Virus record (IMG/VR): IMGVR_UViG_3300033148_001870
Coordinates: 1 to 32,029 of that record
Source of the DNA: a virus
Length of the DNA stretch: 32,029 nucleotides
Reading direction: 5' to 3' (one strand)
Notes under the pieces: model-generated
Told to the model about the DNA's origin: nothing
Databases searched by the model: none
Seen by the model: the letters and a program-made list of their open reading frames with translations, nothing else
Program-made: the position numbers and the translations under genes
Part shown: piece by piece, positions 1 to 6,640 of the stretch
Layout of the letters: each line of letters opens with the position of its first letter
Numbering within the stretch: position 1 is the first letter of the stretch

Positions 1-116
1 CATTTAAACCTCCATGATTCTGTTAAGTAGATTAGCTTCTGAGCCAATCCTGGCGGTGGAATGGGCGCACCACGTAGAAAAGCCATAACTGTACAAACTG
101 CACGATATTTACTCAT
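1..116 (-). CDS. Small unknown protein, incomplete at window edge
   Basis: Leftward gene of at least 38 codons starting MSKYRAVCTVMAFLRG; not recognised. A good ribosome binding site (GGAGG, seven bases before the ATG) supports the start, which overlaps the stop of the upstream 32-residue gene as TGATG. A second GGAGG lies near its visible 3' end, followed by an ATG at positions 3-1, so another gene starts at the window edge. If the next base outside is A, this gene would end there in an ATGA overlap. No domain is visible. Confidence 0.55.
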   Translation of the reverse strand, partial: MSKYRAVCTVMAFLRGAPIPPPGLAQKLIYLTESWRFK

Positions 117-214
117 CACCAACCTCCAAATAACCAAACAAAGGAACAAAAGGCCAGAAATACCAGGATAGCGGCAAGTCGGCGTGTAAACGGGCTAAGT
201 ATTGTGTATTTCAT
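116..214 (-). CDS. Tiny hydrophobic membrane peptide (32 aa)
   Basis: Begins MKYTILSPFTRRLAA and continues as one strongly hydrophobic stretch (about residues 14-30) ending GGW. Two arginines sit just before the hydrophobic segment, so a single membrane helix with N-in topology is likely. The start overlaps the stop of the 97-residue gene (ATGA) and its stop overlaps the next start (TGATG), which is why I accept such a short frame despite a weak ribosome binding site. Function unknown; small phage membrane peptides of this kind often act in lysis or superinfection control, but nothing here decides that. Confidence 0.5.
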   Translation of the reverse strand: MKYTILSPFTRRLAAILVFLAFCSFVWLFGGW

Positions 215-504
215 AGCTCGACCAACTCACTTAGAAGTAAGGCGCTGATGGCTTCTTTTTCTTCATGTTTTGGCTCGAAAGATTGCATAAATGATTTCAA
301 ATAAGGCACAGCCTTGCTTTTAAAGCCTTCGTCTAAATCAGGCTTAAAATTAAGCTTACCGCCACCAAAAAAGAGAGACGAAAACAGGTCATTGTATGGT
401 GTATGACCGTTATAAAACCCTTTTGCTTCGGCTTCGGCCAATAGCTTTTTATCTGTTATCTGACACATAGACAATTCATCGAATTTATGTTTTGTGATAT
501 CCAT
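211..504 (-). CDS. Hypothetical protein (97 aa)
   Basis: Soluble, mixed-charge protein starting MDITKHKFDEL with a glycine-rich turn (FFGGGK) near residue 47 and a helical, leucine-rich C-terminus. Not recognised. AGAGGG sits upstream of the ATG with good spacing. It lies inside the leftward early-type operon between a 59-residue gene and a tiny membrane peptide, and its stop shares bases with the next start. No zinc, nucleotide or DNA-binding motif is visible. Confidence 0.7.
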   Translation of the reverse strand: MDITKHKFDELSMCQITDKKLLAEAEAKGFYNGHTPYNDLFSSLFFGGGKLNFKPDLDEGFKSKAVPYLKSFMQSFEPKHEEKEAISALLLSELVEL

Positions 505-516
505 ATTAGTACCCTC

Positions 517-696
517 TTATATTGTAAGTTGTATTTCGTCACGGAAAATATCAGCTATTTTCCCACAAGGGAAAAGCGCACAATACATAGGCCCGACATC
601 CTTAATATCAAGCCTATACAATGGAACGGTAGCAATTAAAACGATATACTGACCATTCAAATGCTTAAGCGATGTATCGGTTGTATTAAATATCAT
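517..696 (-). CDS. Hypothetical small protein (59 aa)
   Basis: Starts MIFNTTDTSLKHLNGQYIVL and ends in DEIQLTI. The alternating hydrophobic pattern suggests a small beta-rich domain. An AGGTGA ribosome binding site precedes the ATG. Its last codons plus stop (14 bases at 518-531) are repeated exactly at the end of the next upstream gene (705-718), so both proteins end in QLTI. Not recognised; the good translation signals and tight packing make it a real gene. Confidence 0.6.
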   Translation of the reverse strand: MIFNTTDTSLKHLNGQYIVLIATVPLYRLDIKDVGPMYCALFPCGKIADIFRDEIQLTI

Positions 697-703
697 AAAT
701 CAC

Positions 704-856
704 CTATATTGTAAGTTGATAAACCACACTACCATTAAGTGTGACAGTCATAGAAATCGCACCGAATCCTAGAGCAATACGGATACACTCTAGGCAAGTA
801 GGTGCCCCTGACTTCCAGGTACGGCCCTTAGCGTCTTTAGCTTCAAGCTTGTGCAT
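704..856 (-). CDS. Hypothetical small protein (50 aa)
   Basis: Starts MHKLEAKDAKGRTWKSG and has a CLEC pair near residues 21-24, which could bind a metal but lacks a visible second pair. The start lies two bases after the TAA stop of the 141-residue gene, so translation is probably coupled. It ends QLTI, encoded by the same 14-base sequence found at the end of the next gene. Function unknown. Confidence 0.55.
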   Translation of the reverse strand: MHKLEAKDAKGRTWKSGAPTCLECIRIALGFGAISMTVTLNGSVVYQLTI

Positions 857-858
857 GG

Positions 859-1284
859 TTATGCCTCGTAATCGGTTAAAGTTTCAGCAATCGTATCAAG
901 ACAAGACTGATTCAGTTTAGCAAAGTCAATGCCTGCCTTTTTAAAAGCACTGGTTATCTTGCGCGGGTTAATGCCTTGGCAGTCAAGGCAGGCGCAATAG
1001 ATAAAGGATTGACGCGCTATAGCTAATAAGCCAGCTTGTCGACGCTTTTTAGTTACAGGTAGCATAGATACCCACTGTTTAACAAGCTCGGCAAACTCCG
1101 TACCGTATGAGCCGTCAACGAACCATTTACAGCGTTCCGTATGCTCGTTCATGGTGGCAAGTAGGTCAGATACCTCAGAATCAGCGTCCGGGCCTAGCTT
1201 GCGGGTATTAATTTCGTTGATCTTCGCGTGCGCTTGTCGTAAAGCATTAGCAAAGTAAGTGTTATAATCTGTTTGTGCTTTCAT
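859..1284 (-). CDS. Hypothetical protein (141 aa)
   Basis: The largest gene of the leftward operon, mostly helical. It has a cysteine cluster CACLDCQG near residues 97-104 which could coordinate a metal. A good AGGAG ribosome binding site supports the ATG at 1284. I do not recognise the family. Flanked by a 60-residue gene upstream and a coupled 50-residue gene downstream; position next to other tiny early-type genes suggests a host-takeover or regulatory role, but that is only context. Confidence 0.7.
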   Translation of the reverse strand: MKAQTDYNTYFANALRQAHAKINEINTRKLGPDADSEVSDLLATMNEHTERCKWFVDGSYGTEFAELVKQWVSMLPVTKKRRQAGLLAIARQSFIYCACLDCQGINPRKITSAFKKAGIDFAKLNQSCLDTIAETLTDYEA

Positions 1285-1298
1285 GATATAATTACTCC

Positions 1299-1481
1299 TT
1301 AGTGGTTAATAGAATTTTTTGTGTCGGCTAGGACATCAGTAACATAGTGATGTATGTTACCCACAGGGATACAAGTACCTTGTAACTCGTTATCGGCAAC
1401 GGCCTTAGCTAAGTATTTGTTAGCAGTATTCAGCGCCGCCCACAGAAGCTGGTTATGTTTTTCTAAGTGTGCTTTTGTCAT
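1299..1481 (-). CDS. Hypothetical small protein (60 aa)
   Basis: Starts MTKAHLEKHNQLLWAALNTA; predicted mainly helical. AGGAG precedes the ATG at ideal spacing. It lies 14 bases from both neighbours in the leftward operon. Not recognised, no motif visible. Confidence 0.6.
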   Translation of the reverse strand: MTKAHLEKHNQLLWAALNTANKYLAKAVADNELQGTCIPVGNIHHYVTDVLADTKNSINH

Positions 1482-1495
1482 TATTTATACTCCTG

Positions 1496-1678
1496 TTAAT
1501 GGGTTATATGGACACGCTTACAAACAATCTTTACAGGATATGGACAGTTTTCCCGGTATTCTGTGCGACGTTGGATAGCGTCATGGTATGAATTTTCGGA
1601 TATTTCGTGTTCCCATCCGTCGCCATACCCATAATTAACGTGGATCTGGTACTCGTCTTTTGTTTTACGTTGGTACAT
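1496..1678 (-). CDS. Hypothetical small protein (60 aa)
   Basis: I place the start at 1678 (MYQRKTKDEY), preceded by AGAGGG. The same frame stays open further upstream to 1858, but that stretch lies opposite a better zinc-binding frame and would be an unlikely hydrophobic extension. The 60-residue product is charged, rich in Y, H and R, with a central GYGDGWEHE turn. Function unknown. Confidence 0.6.
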   Translation of the reverse strand: MYQRKTKDEYQIHVNYGYGDGWEHEISENSYHDAIQRRTEYRENCPYPVKIVCKRVHITH

Positions 1679-1706
1679 TGTTATACCCTCTTTAGTTAAT
1701 CCCATA

Positions 1707-1730
1707 AAGCCCACTACTATGAATGGGCTT
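1707..1730 (-). other. Intercistronic hairpin in the leftward operon
   Basis: Seven-base perfect arms (AAGCCCA at 1707-1713 and TGGGCTT at 1724-1730) with a ten-base loop, between the zinc-binding gene and the 60-residue gene. No U-run follows on the minus strand, so it is not a standard terminator. It may protect or process the message. Confidence 0.4.
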
Positions 1731-1736
1731 GAGTGA

Positions 1737-1895
1737 TTAATCTTCCGGCTCCTTATCCAGCAAGGTGGTGCATTCCTCGCAGTATTCGCCGTGAATGCTA
1801 GATATAAAGCTTTCAATAGGCTTATTGTCGCCACAATAAAGACAAGGAACCAAGTCACCCGATTTATGAGTAGTGCCTGCTGTGTTTGTAATCAT
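1737..1895 (-). CDS. Small zinc-ribbon-like protein (52 aa)
   Basis: First gene of the leftward operon. Two cysteine pairs are visible, CLYC (residues 18-21) and CEEC (39-42), separated by 17 residues: a typical spacing for a single zinc ribbon. The C-terminus is acidic. AGGGG precedes the ATG with good spacing, and a TATAAT-like -10 element lies upstream. Small phage zinc-ribbon proteins often bind nucleic acid or a host polymerase; here only the metal site is supported by sequence. Confidence 0.65.
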   Translation of the reverse strand: MITNTAGTTHKSGDLVPCLYCGDNKPIESFISSIHGEYCEECTTLLDKEPED

Positions 1896-1922
1896 AATTT
1901 ACCCCTTTAGGTTAATAACTAC

Positions 1923-1951
1923 ATTATAGACACATACAGGTATAACACCAG
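1923..1951 (-). promoter_or_regulatory. Leftward promoter candidate for the small-gene operon
   Basis: A perfect TATAAT (complement of 1923-1928) lies about 28 bases upstream of the first ATG of the operon. With a 17-base spacer the -35 would be CTGGTG (1946-1951), a weak match. An imperfect palindrome GGTA...TACC (1939-1960) overlaps this -35, which would suit repression or activator use. Confidence 0.5.
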
Positions 1952-1977
1952 TACATTACCAGCTAACTCACAATAAC

Positions 1978-1991
1978 TTGATATAAATCAA
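1978..1991. promoter_or_regulatory. Operator-like palindrome TTGAT-N4-ATCAA
   Basis: A perfect inverted repeat, TTGAT ATAA ATCAA, sits in the divergent control region. Two more half-sites follow: ATCAA at 2013-2017 and TTGAT at 2037-2041, the latter two inside a seven-base inverted repeat (TAATCAA/TTGATTA). The sequence equals the consensus of FNR-type regulators, but a phage repressor site is an equal possibility. No repressor gene is seen in the window. Confidence 0.4.
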
Positions 1992-2047
1992 TTAGAGAGT
2001 TAATGAATACTAATCAACTAATTACAGCACAAAGGATTGATTAACAA

Positions 2048-2533
2048 GTGGGCACTAAAAAGTCAGACAGTAAAGCTATGCAAGATTACTATGATGGGAA
2101 TGGCAATCATCCTGGCGGACGACCGACTAAGTATAATCCCGCAATACTCCGCAAAACCAAAGAATATATAAACAGTTATGAAGAGCAGGGTGATCGTGTA
2201 CCTATGGTAGCTGGCCTGTGTAAGTGGCTGAAACTAAACAAAGATACAATCTATGCTTGGATTAAGGACGAAAGTAAGTCTGAGTTTTCCGACATTGTGT
2301 CCCGCATCTTATCAGAACAAGAAAGGTTGTTAATAAACAAAGGGTTAGACAGTGGGTTTAACAGTAATATAACTAAGCTCATGCTGGTCAAACACGGTTA
2401 TCACGATAAGCAGGAAGTTACAGCTCAGATTGAGACTAAGGAAGTTGGTAACAATGAACTAGCAAGGCGCCTGGCCTTTGTTATCGCTAAAGGTGTTACA
2501 ATCGAGGGCGAGTGTGAACAAGTAGATAGCTAA
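2048..2533 (+). CDS. terS: Terminase small subunit (GP3/P22-type DNA-packaging protein)
   Basis: The 161-residue protein carries the pattern of the GP3-type packaging family: GGRPTKY near residues 24-30, then a helix-turn-helix core (VAGLCKWLKLNKDTIYAWIK, about 54-73), then a conserved stretch around NKGLDSGFNSNITKLMLVKHGYHDK. It should recognise the packaging site and hand DNA to the large subunit encoded just downstream. The start is GTG, with AAGGA eleven bases before it; an in-frame ATG at 2081 is an alternative that keeps the core. Immediately after its stop begins a cluster of GTGCAACC repeats, a natural candidate for its binding site. Confidence 0.85.
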   Translation: MGTKKSDSKAMQDYYDGNGNHPGGRPTKYNPAILRKTKEYINSYEEQGDRVPMVAGLCKWLKLNKDTIYAWIKDESKSEFSDIVSRILSEQERLLINKGLDSGFNSNITKLMLVKHGYHDKQEVTAQIETKEVGNNELARRLAFVIAKGVTIEGECEQVDS

Positions 2534-2534
2534 T

Positions 2535-2700
2535 GTGCAACCATGATATACTTACTTATCAACTAGATAGCGAGGTAAATCATGAAAAAGGACGCTGAAT
2601 ACTACAGAAAGTATCGTGCAGCTAAGAAAGTGCAACCTGGAAGTGCAACCATACCAAAAAGTGCAACCAATGACGTGCAACCTGCAACCAAGGCGCAACC
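2535..2700 (+). repeat. Cluster of GTGCAACC direct repeats
   Basis: Five exact copies start at 2535, 2630, 2643, 2661 and 2675; two variants follow (CTGCAACC at 2682 and GCGCAACC at 2693). The first is outside any gene; the rest lie in the N-terminal part of the next gene. Because spacings are not multiples of three, copies are read in two frames, as VQP or SAT. A protein repeat would not do this, so the DNA sequence itself appears to be kept. Position between the terminase genes suggests a packaging (pac/cos) binding region. Confidence 0.75.
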
Positions 2701-2995
2701 ATCTGACGGCTTAGCCCGGACTGGTCATGGTAGCTTGGAAGTTTCAGCTAAGGAACCAGATTACACATGGCTGGATATCTCACCCAAATTGTTCGATGGT
2801 GTTGGTCGAGGTACGCCGATTAAGATTGAGAACAGAGAGGATAGATGTGTCCTGATCTCAAAAGGCTGGGTAACTATCGAAGGTGGACAGGATTTGACCC
2901 AAGGTGTTGTGTCTGAGGAAGCTTGGAAGGCCCGTCTAGATTATACCTGCAAGCACGGGAGACCAGGCTGGAGTTGCAAGCCATGTCTGCATTAA
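2582..2995 (+). CDS. Hypothetical protein carrying the repeat cluster, Cys/His C-terminus
   Basis: A 137-residue protein. The N-terminus (KKDAEYYRKYRAAKK) is a basic helix like that of many small phage DNA-associated proteins. Residues about 17-43 are a low-complexity linker encoded by the GTGCAACC repeats. The C-terminus has a possible metal site: C-K-H at about 123-125, then CKPCLH ending the protein. GAGGT precedes the ATG. It lies between the two terminase genes. Function is unknown; a packaging accessory role is only inferred from place and from the repeats inside it. Confidence 0.65.
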   Translation: MKKDAEYYRKYRAAKKVQPGSATIPKSATNDVQPATKAQPSDGLARTGHGSLEVSAKEPDYTWLDISPKLFDGVGRGTPIKIENREDRCVLISKGWVTIEGGQDLTQGVVSEEAWKARLDYTCKHGRPGWSCKPCLH

Positions 2996-3000
2996 TTCAG

Positions 3001-3114
3001 AATATACATATATAGTGATGGGGGGGGGCGAGAGTGATTTGCATCGAGAGATTGATTCCGACCTCCCCATATATATATCAAATATCAAGTAACCCCACAA
3101 TATATATGTATATT
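3001..3114. repeat. Perfect 14-bp inverted repeat enclosing a run of nine G
   Basis: AATATACATATATA at 3001-3014 is the exact reverse complement of TATATATGTATATT at 3101-3114, with 86 bases between. Inside lie nine consecutive G (3020-3028) and a CCTCCCC stretch (3062-3068) that could pair with them. The right arm ends 11 bases before the large terminase ATG, which has no visible ribosome binding site, so RNA folding could control terminase translation. A role in packaging or cleavage is also possible. Confidence 0.55.
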
Positions 3115-3125
3115 ATATTACAATA

Positions 3126-4691
3126 ATGCCTAATCTTGATGAGTATCTAACTGCGCTAGGGGCTTTATCCGAAGCCGATAAAAAGGCAATCCTGAATCAG
3201 ACTAAGGACGATATTTGGATTCCGAACCCCGGCCCTCAGACTCAAGCCTATTTTTCCAAAGCTGATATTCTACTTTACGGAGGGCAAGGTGGAGGAGGGA
3301 AAAGCGACCTTCTTGCTGGGCTGGCTCTTACGCAACATAAGCGCTCTCTTTTATTGAGGTATCAATATACAGACCTTGGAGCAATGATTGAGAGGACGGT
3401 AGATATTGTCGGATCGAGGAAAGGTTTAAATTCACAACCCCCTGCGCAGCTAAAACACAAGAAAGGAATAATTGATTTCGGGGCCGCCTCTAGTATGGAA
3501 AAGGCTCAGACATGGCAGGGGAACCCTCATGACCTAATTGGAGTCGATGAGGGATGTCAGTTTCAAGAGGACGTTGTACGGTTTCTTTTAGGTTGGAACC
3601 GTGCGGCTGATGAGACGTTGGATTCAAATTCTACTCAGCGTGTTCGTACAATCATAGCCTCGAACCCTCCGTTAGCTTCTGAGGGTGAATGGATAATCGG
3701 TATGTTCCGTCCTTGGTTAGACCCTACTTATTCTAACCCCGCTAAGGATGGTGAGTTGAGATGGTATATTATCGACCCCGACGGTAAGGATATCGAGGTT
3801 GACGATGAAGATGATGTCCGTGAATTCGACGGGAAGAAGTATCTCCCGAGATCAAGAACCTTTATTTCAGCGTCTTTATCGGATAATCCATTTTTAATAG
3901 ATACTGGGTATCAGTCTACTCTCGACGCCCTTCCTGAGCCGATGCGCTCCGCTATCCGTGATGGTAACTTCATGGCGGCCCGCGAGGATGACGAATGGCA
4001 GGTGATCCCGACAAACTGGGTTCTGCATGCAAATGAGCGATGGAAGGCCGGGAAGGGTGAAAATGCAATGACAGCCCTTGGTTTGGACATAGCTAGAGGG
4101 GGACGTGATCAGACCGTCCTCTCGCCTCGTTACGGACTCTGGTTTGACCATTTGATATGTGTCCCTGGATCTCAAACCCCGGACGGGCCTTCTGTTGTTG
4201 GCTTGGTCGTCCAGACCTTAAGAGACGGGGCCTGCATAAACCTTGATGCTATTGGGGTTGGATCTAGCGTTCAAGACCACATCAAAGCAGCCGGTTTAGA
4301 TCATGTCCCTATAAATTCAGCATCCAAATCGACTCGGAATACGATAGATGGTAATTTTGGTTTTTTAAACAAGAGATCTGAAATGTGGTGGGGATTGAGA
4401 GAGGCGCTTGACCCTGACTATGGAATTGAAATTTCTCTGCCCCCAGACCCTGCTCTACAAGCCGATCTAACTACGCCAAGATATGAAGTCAGGCCTGGGG
4501 AGCTTCCGAAGATTTGCGTTGAGAGTAAAAAAGACATCAAAAAACGGCTTGGCCGCTCAACGGATAAAGGAGATTCTGTCGTATACGCATGGTCTGCGGG
4601 GGAAGTTGAGAGAATGAGAGATCGCAAAAAGAGAAGAGCCAATGCCCCAACCCGAACCAATAACAAATACAGACCTCATCGAGCTTTCTAA
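3126..4691 (+). CDS. terL: Terminase large subunit
   Basis: ATP-driven packaging motor and nuclease, 521 residues, a normal length. The Walker A is GGQGGGGKS (residues 52-60) and Walker B with catalytic glutamate is LIGVDE (to 142). A coupling motif resembling TIIASNPP follows near 178. The C-terminal RNase H-like nuclease shows the expected acidic residues: D321 in ALGLDIARGG, D374 in INLDAIG and D483 in KGDSVVYAW. All key residues are present, so it should be active. No ribosome binding site is visible before the ATG; an inverted repeat ends just upstream. The last 50 bases overlap the next gene in another frame. Confidence 0.93.
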   Translation: MPNLDEYLTALGALSEADKKAILNQTKDDIWIPNPGPQTQAYFSKADILLYGGQGGGGKSDLLAGLALTQHKRSLLLRYQYTDLGAMIERTVDIVGSRKGLNSQPPAQLKHKKGIIDFGAASSMEKAQTWQGNPHDLIGVDEGCQFQEDVVRFLLGWNRAADETLDSNSTQRVRTIIASNPPLASEGEWIIGMFRPWLDPTYSNPAKDGELRWYIIDPDGKDIEVDDEDDVREFDGKKYLPRSRTFISASLSDNPFLIDTGYQSTLDALPEPMRSAIRDGNFMAAREDDEWQVIPTNWVLHANERWKAGKGENAMTALGLDIARGGRDQTVLSPRYGLWFDHLICVPGSQTPDGPSVVGLVVQTLRDGACINLDAIGVGSSVQDHIKAAGLDHVPINSASKSTRNTIDGNFGFLNKRSEMWWGLREALDPDYGIEISLPPDPALQADLTTPRYEVRPGELPKICVESKKDIKKRLGRSTDKGDSVVYAWSAGEVERMRDRKKRRANAPTRTNNKYRPHRAF

Positions 4692-4851
4692 AGAAGAGGA
4701 GAAAAATGGGTGGACAAAAGAGACGTTAACAAAATATCTGAATGAAAGAAATGCTATGCAATCTCTGAAAATTGACATCCATAACCCCCAAAGAAGAAAA
4801 AAACCAACCTTTCAAAATCATTCTTACAGCCCTCACAGGTGGAGACGATGA
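4642..4851 (+). CDS. Hypothetical small protein (69 aa)
   Basis: Overlaps the end of the large terminase by 50 bases in a different frame. The product starts MPQPEPITNTDLIELSKEEE, is highly charged, and contains GWTKETLTKYLNER followed by a basic tail ending HSYSPHRWRR. The composition looks like a true protein rather than a shadow, and the next gene begins at its stop (ATGA). Not recognised. Confidence 0.6.
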   Translation: MPQPEPITNTDLIELSKEEEKNGWTKETLTKYLNERNAMQSLKIDIHNPQRRKKPTFQNHSYSPHRWRR

Positions 4852-5129
4852 ACCAAGAAGACAGGCTTAATAGATTAGTTAGAAGAGTTAAATTAGAAAA
4901 AGAAATGGCATCGAGAGAGTGCCGCGGATGTTCCTATGAAGAAGATATAAATAATAACAAGGGTTTTGGTGTATGCACGGATGACGCTAATATTTGTCCG
5001 ATTTGCGAAAGAGTCGGAATTAGCGGACCAGTTTTGCATACATGCAAAACTACATGGATGCACCCGATATGCTCTAGTTGTAATGAAGACATAACTGAGC
5101 TTGAAAAGGTGAAAATATACGATGAATAA
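4848..5129 (+). CDS. Cysteine-rich zinc-binding protein (93 aa)
   Basis: I choose ATG 4848 (MNQEDRLNRLVRR) because AGGTGG sits five bases before it; a GTG at 4839 is in frame but worse placed. After a basic helix come CRGC (about 22-25), C44, CPIC (about 51-54), then C-x-T-x-W-x-H-x-x-CSSC. This is enough for two zinc sites in ribbon or treble-clef form. Such proteins are common beside terminase genes, but the exact role is unknown. Overlaps both neighbours by a few bases, so it belongs to the same message. Confidence 0.65.
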   Translation: MNQEDRLNRLVRRVKLEKEMASRECRGCSYEEDINNNKGFGVCTDDANICPICERVGISGPVLHTCKTTWMHPICSSCNEDITELEKVKIYDE

Positions 5130-5274
5130 TTTGAAATTGGTGACACCAAAACCTATAACCAGCGGGTATTCGATTAGCATCGAAGAACAACACTGGATAC
5201 AGTTTGTGTTCTCACCTCAAAAAACATATCGAATACGTTTTACAAAAGAATTAAAAAGATTTTGGTCTAAATGA
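5122..5274 (+). CDS. Small basic protein (50 aa)
   Basis: Starts MNNLKLVTPKPITSGYS; rich in K, R and aromatic residues and probably beta-rich. AAGGTGA lies upstream at good spacing, and the gene overlaps both neighbours (eight bases upstream, ATGA downstream). Not recognised, but the perfect packing supports it. Confidence 0.6.
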   Translation: MNNLKLVTPKPITSGYSISIEEQHWIQFVFSPQKTYRIRFTKELKRFWSK

Positions 5275-5681
5275 ATATAGGCGATCAAGTAGAATCCGCC
5301 ACCTGGATCACGGGGGATGAGCCACAAGAGCTGAGACAAAGGTATGAGCGATACGTTGTCGATGCGATACGTTATCTATGTTTTGAAAACGGATTTGTCA
5401 GTGGTGAAGTAGAATTTACCGAAAAACACCCGATGGATGATGTTATTGAAGCCCCCGATCACGTTTCTGGCTCAAGAGTCAGACTGCTTATTGGGGAGGC
5501 TACCGTTGTTGAGAAACTGATCGAATCCCCCAAAGGTTCGTTTGTGGCCAATCTTGAGCTTAAGGATTTGCAAAAACTCAGAGGCATCCTTAGAAACTAT
5601 AAACAATTAACTGATTTTGAGTGTGATACGATCATAGAACAACTCGGGCCAGAGGCTGCGTTAGACACGCTAAGACATTGA
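5271..5681 (+). CDS. Hypothetical protein (136 aa)
   Basis: Acidic protein starting MNIGDQVESATWITGDEP. It has a middle beta-like part (VRLLIGEATVVEKLIESPKG) and a helical end (LKDLQKLRGILRNYK). I do not recognise it. There is no clear ribosome binding site; the ATGA overlap with the small gene upstream suggests coupled translation. Its stop shares bases with the TTG start of the next gene. Confidence 0.65.
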   Translation: MNIGDQVESATWITGDEPQELRQRYERYVVDAIRYLCFENGFVSGEVEFTEKHPMDDVIEAPDHVSGSRVRLLIGEATVVEKLIESPKGSFVANLELKDLQKLRGILRNYKQLTDFECDTIIEQLGPEAALDTLRH

Positions 5682-6028
5682 GGGCTTTAATTATATTTCG
5701 TGACGGAGACCATGTACTTTCATTCCTTCTGAAAAAAGGATTCCAGCATTGTTTTGTGTGTATCGAGCAAAATGGTTTATGGATACAAATAGATTACAGG
5801 GCGGGCGTTCCTGATATCCGCTATCTTTCGCAGAGTGATTTTGACCTTGCTTCATTCTATCGTGACCAGGGCATGACTGTTGTTGAAACAACCCAAGGAA
5901 GCAAGCCTGCGACCTTTCCCTTCAGCTTAAGGAATTGTGTCGGCATGGCTAAACAGATTTTATGTATTAACAATTTTGCACTGACCCCATACGGGTTATA
6001 TAAACGAGAGGTAAATTATGTCAAGTAA
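5678..6028 (+). CDS. Possible permuted papain-fold (NlpC/P60- or LRAT-like) protein
   Basis: A 116-residue protein starting from TTG 5678, overlapping the upstream stop. It has a histidine in GFQHCFVCIE (H24), an acidic residue in IQIDYR (D39) and a cysteine at the start of a helix in LRNCVGMAKQ (C87), followed by a TPYGLYKREV end. The order His-acid-Cys is that of circularly permuted papain-like enzymes such as YiiX and LRAT-type proteins. The fold assignment is an inference from this pattern; no fold search was done. Located in the packaging/head gene block. Confidence 0.5.
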   Translation: MRALIIFRDGDHVLSFLLKKGFQHCFVCIEQNGLWIQIDYRAGVPDIRYLSQSDFDLASFYRDQGMTVVETTQGSKPATFPFSLRNCVGMAKQILCINNFALTPYGLYKREVNYVK

Positions 6029-6335
6029 AGGGGTGGATCTTATTCCAAAGTCAAAAAAACAGGCGGGGCTTACCCCGAAGGTGGCAACAACAGGATATGA
6101 CAAAGAGGTGATTGAGGCTCAAACAGCGGGGCTATTTCCAGAATTGCCGCCGATCCCACCGCTACCACCGCCACCAACGAGCGATGATCCGCGAATTGCG
6201 GCGGCCAGAGAAAAGCAGAGATTAGTGGGTCTTAAGCGCAAAGGAAGACGATCTGCAATTTTAACATCAGGACGCGGAGTAAAAGAACCGCTTGGCACGG
6301 TCAACAGACCATCAGCACAATTACTAGGAGGATAA
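6018..6335 (+). CDS. Proline-rich small virion-associated protein (105 aa)
   Basis: The N-terminus is basic (IPKSKKQAG), the middle is proline-rich (LPPIPPLPPPP, about 45-55) and the C-terminus has a RRSAILTSGRGV ... PLGTVNRPSAQLLGG motif that I associate with small conserved proteins near podovirus portals. GAGAGG precedes the ATG. Role unknown; extended, disordered shape is likely. It overlaps the previous gene by 11 bases. Confidence 0.6.
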   Translation: MSSKGVDLIPKSKKQAGLTPKVATTGYDKEVIEAQTAGLFPELPPIPPLPPPPTSDDPRIAAAREKQRLVGLKRKGRRSAILTSGRGVKEPLGTVNRPSAQLLGG

Positions 6336-6336
6336 T

Positions 6337-6630
6337 ATGGCTACTTTATTTATAGCGGTTTGGCGCGATGCCGAGGAAGTCGCGCTTGGTGATCCAATCC
6401 AAGAGATGGTCGTAACTGTTGCCGGAGCATCTGATGTATCGGATGTAATTGTCGGCAAGAACCGGGAACGAAACCGGATCAGGCTTCTTACAGATACGAA
6501 TTGTTTCGTAACCTGGGGCGAAGATCCAACTGCAACGAATGATGGGTTGAATGGCCGCCCGATGGGGTCTGAAAACCCGGAGTACTTCGATATCGAGGCT
6601 GGGTATAAAATAGCTGTAATACAGCGATGA
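6337..6630 (+). CDS. Conserved small beta-rich phage protein (97 aa)
   Basis: Starts MATLFIAVWRDAEEV and ends EYFDIEAGYKIAVIQR; the pattern of short strands with VTWGEDPTA and GRPMG turns looks like a small virion or head-associated protein found next to portal genes. AGGAGG lies ahead of the ATG at good spacing. No enzyme motif. Function not known. Confidence 0.6.
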   Translation: MATLFIAVWRDAEEVALGDPIQEMVVTVAGASDVSDVIVGKNRERNRIRLLTDTNCFVTWGEDPTATNDGLNGRPMGSENPEYFDIEAGYKIAVIQR

Positions 6631-6640
6631 GGGTAAAGTA

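Noticed and set aside
1354-1578. Plus-strand frame of 74 codons
   Set aside because: Antisense to two well-supported leftward genes, with unlikely composition and no ribosome binding site.
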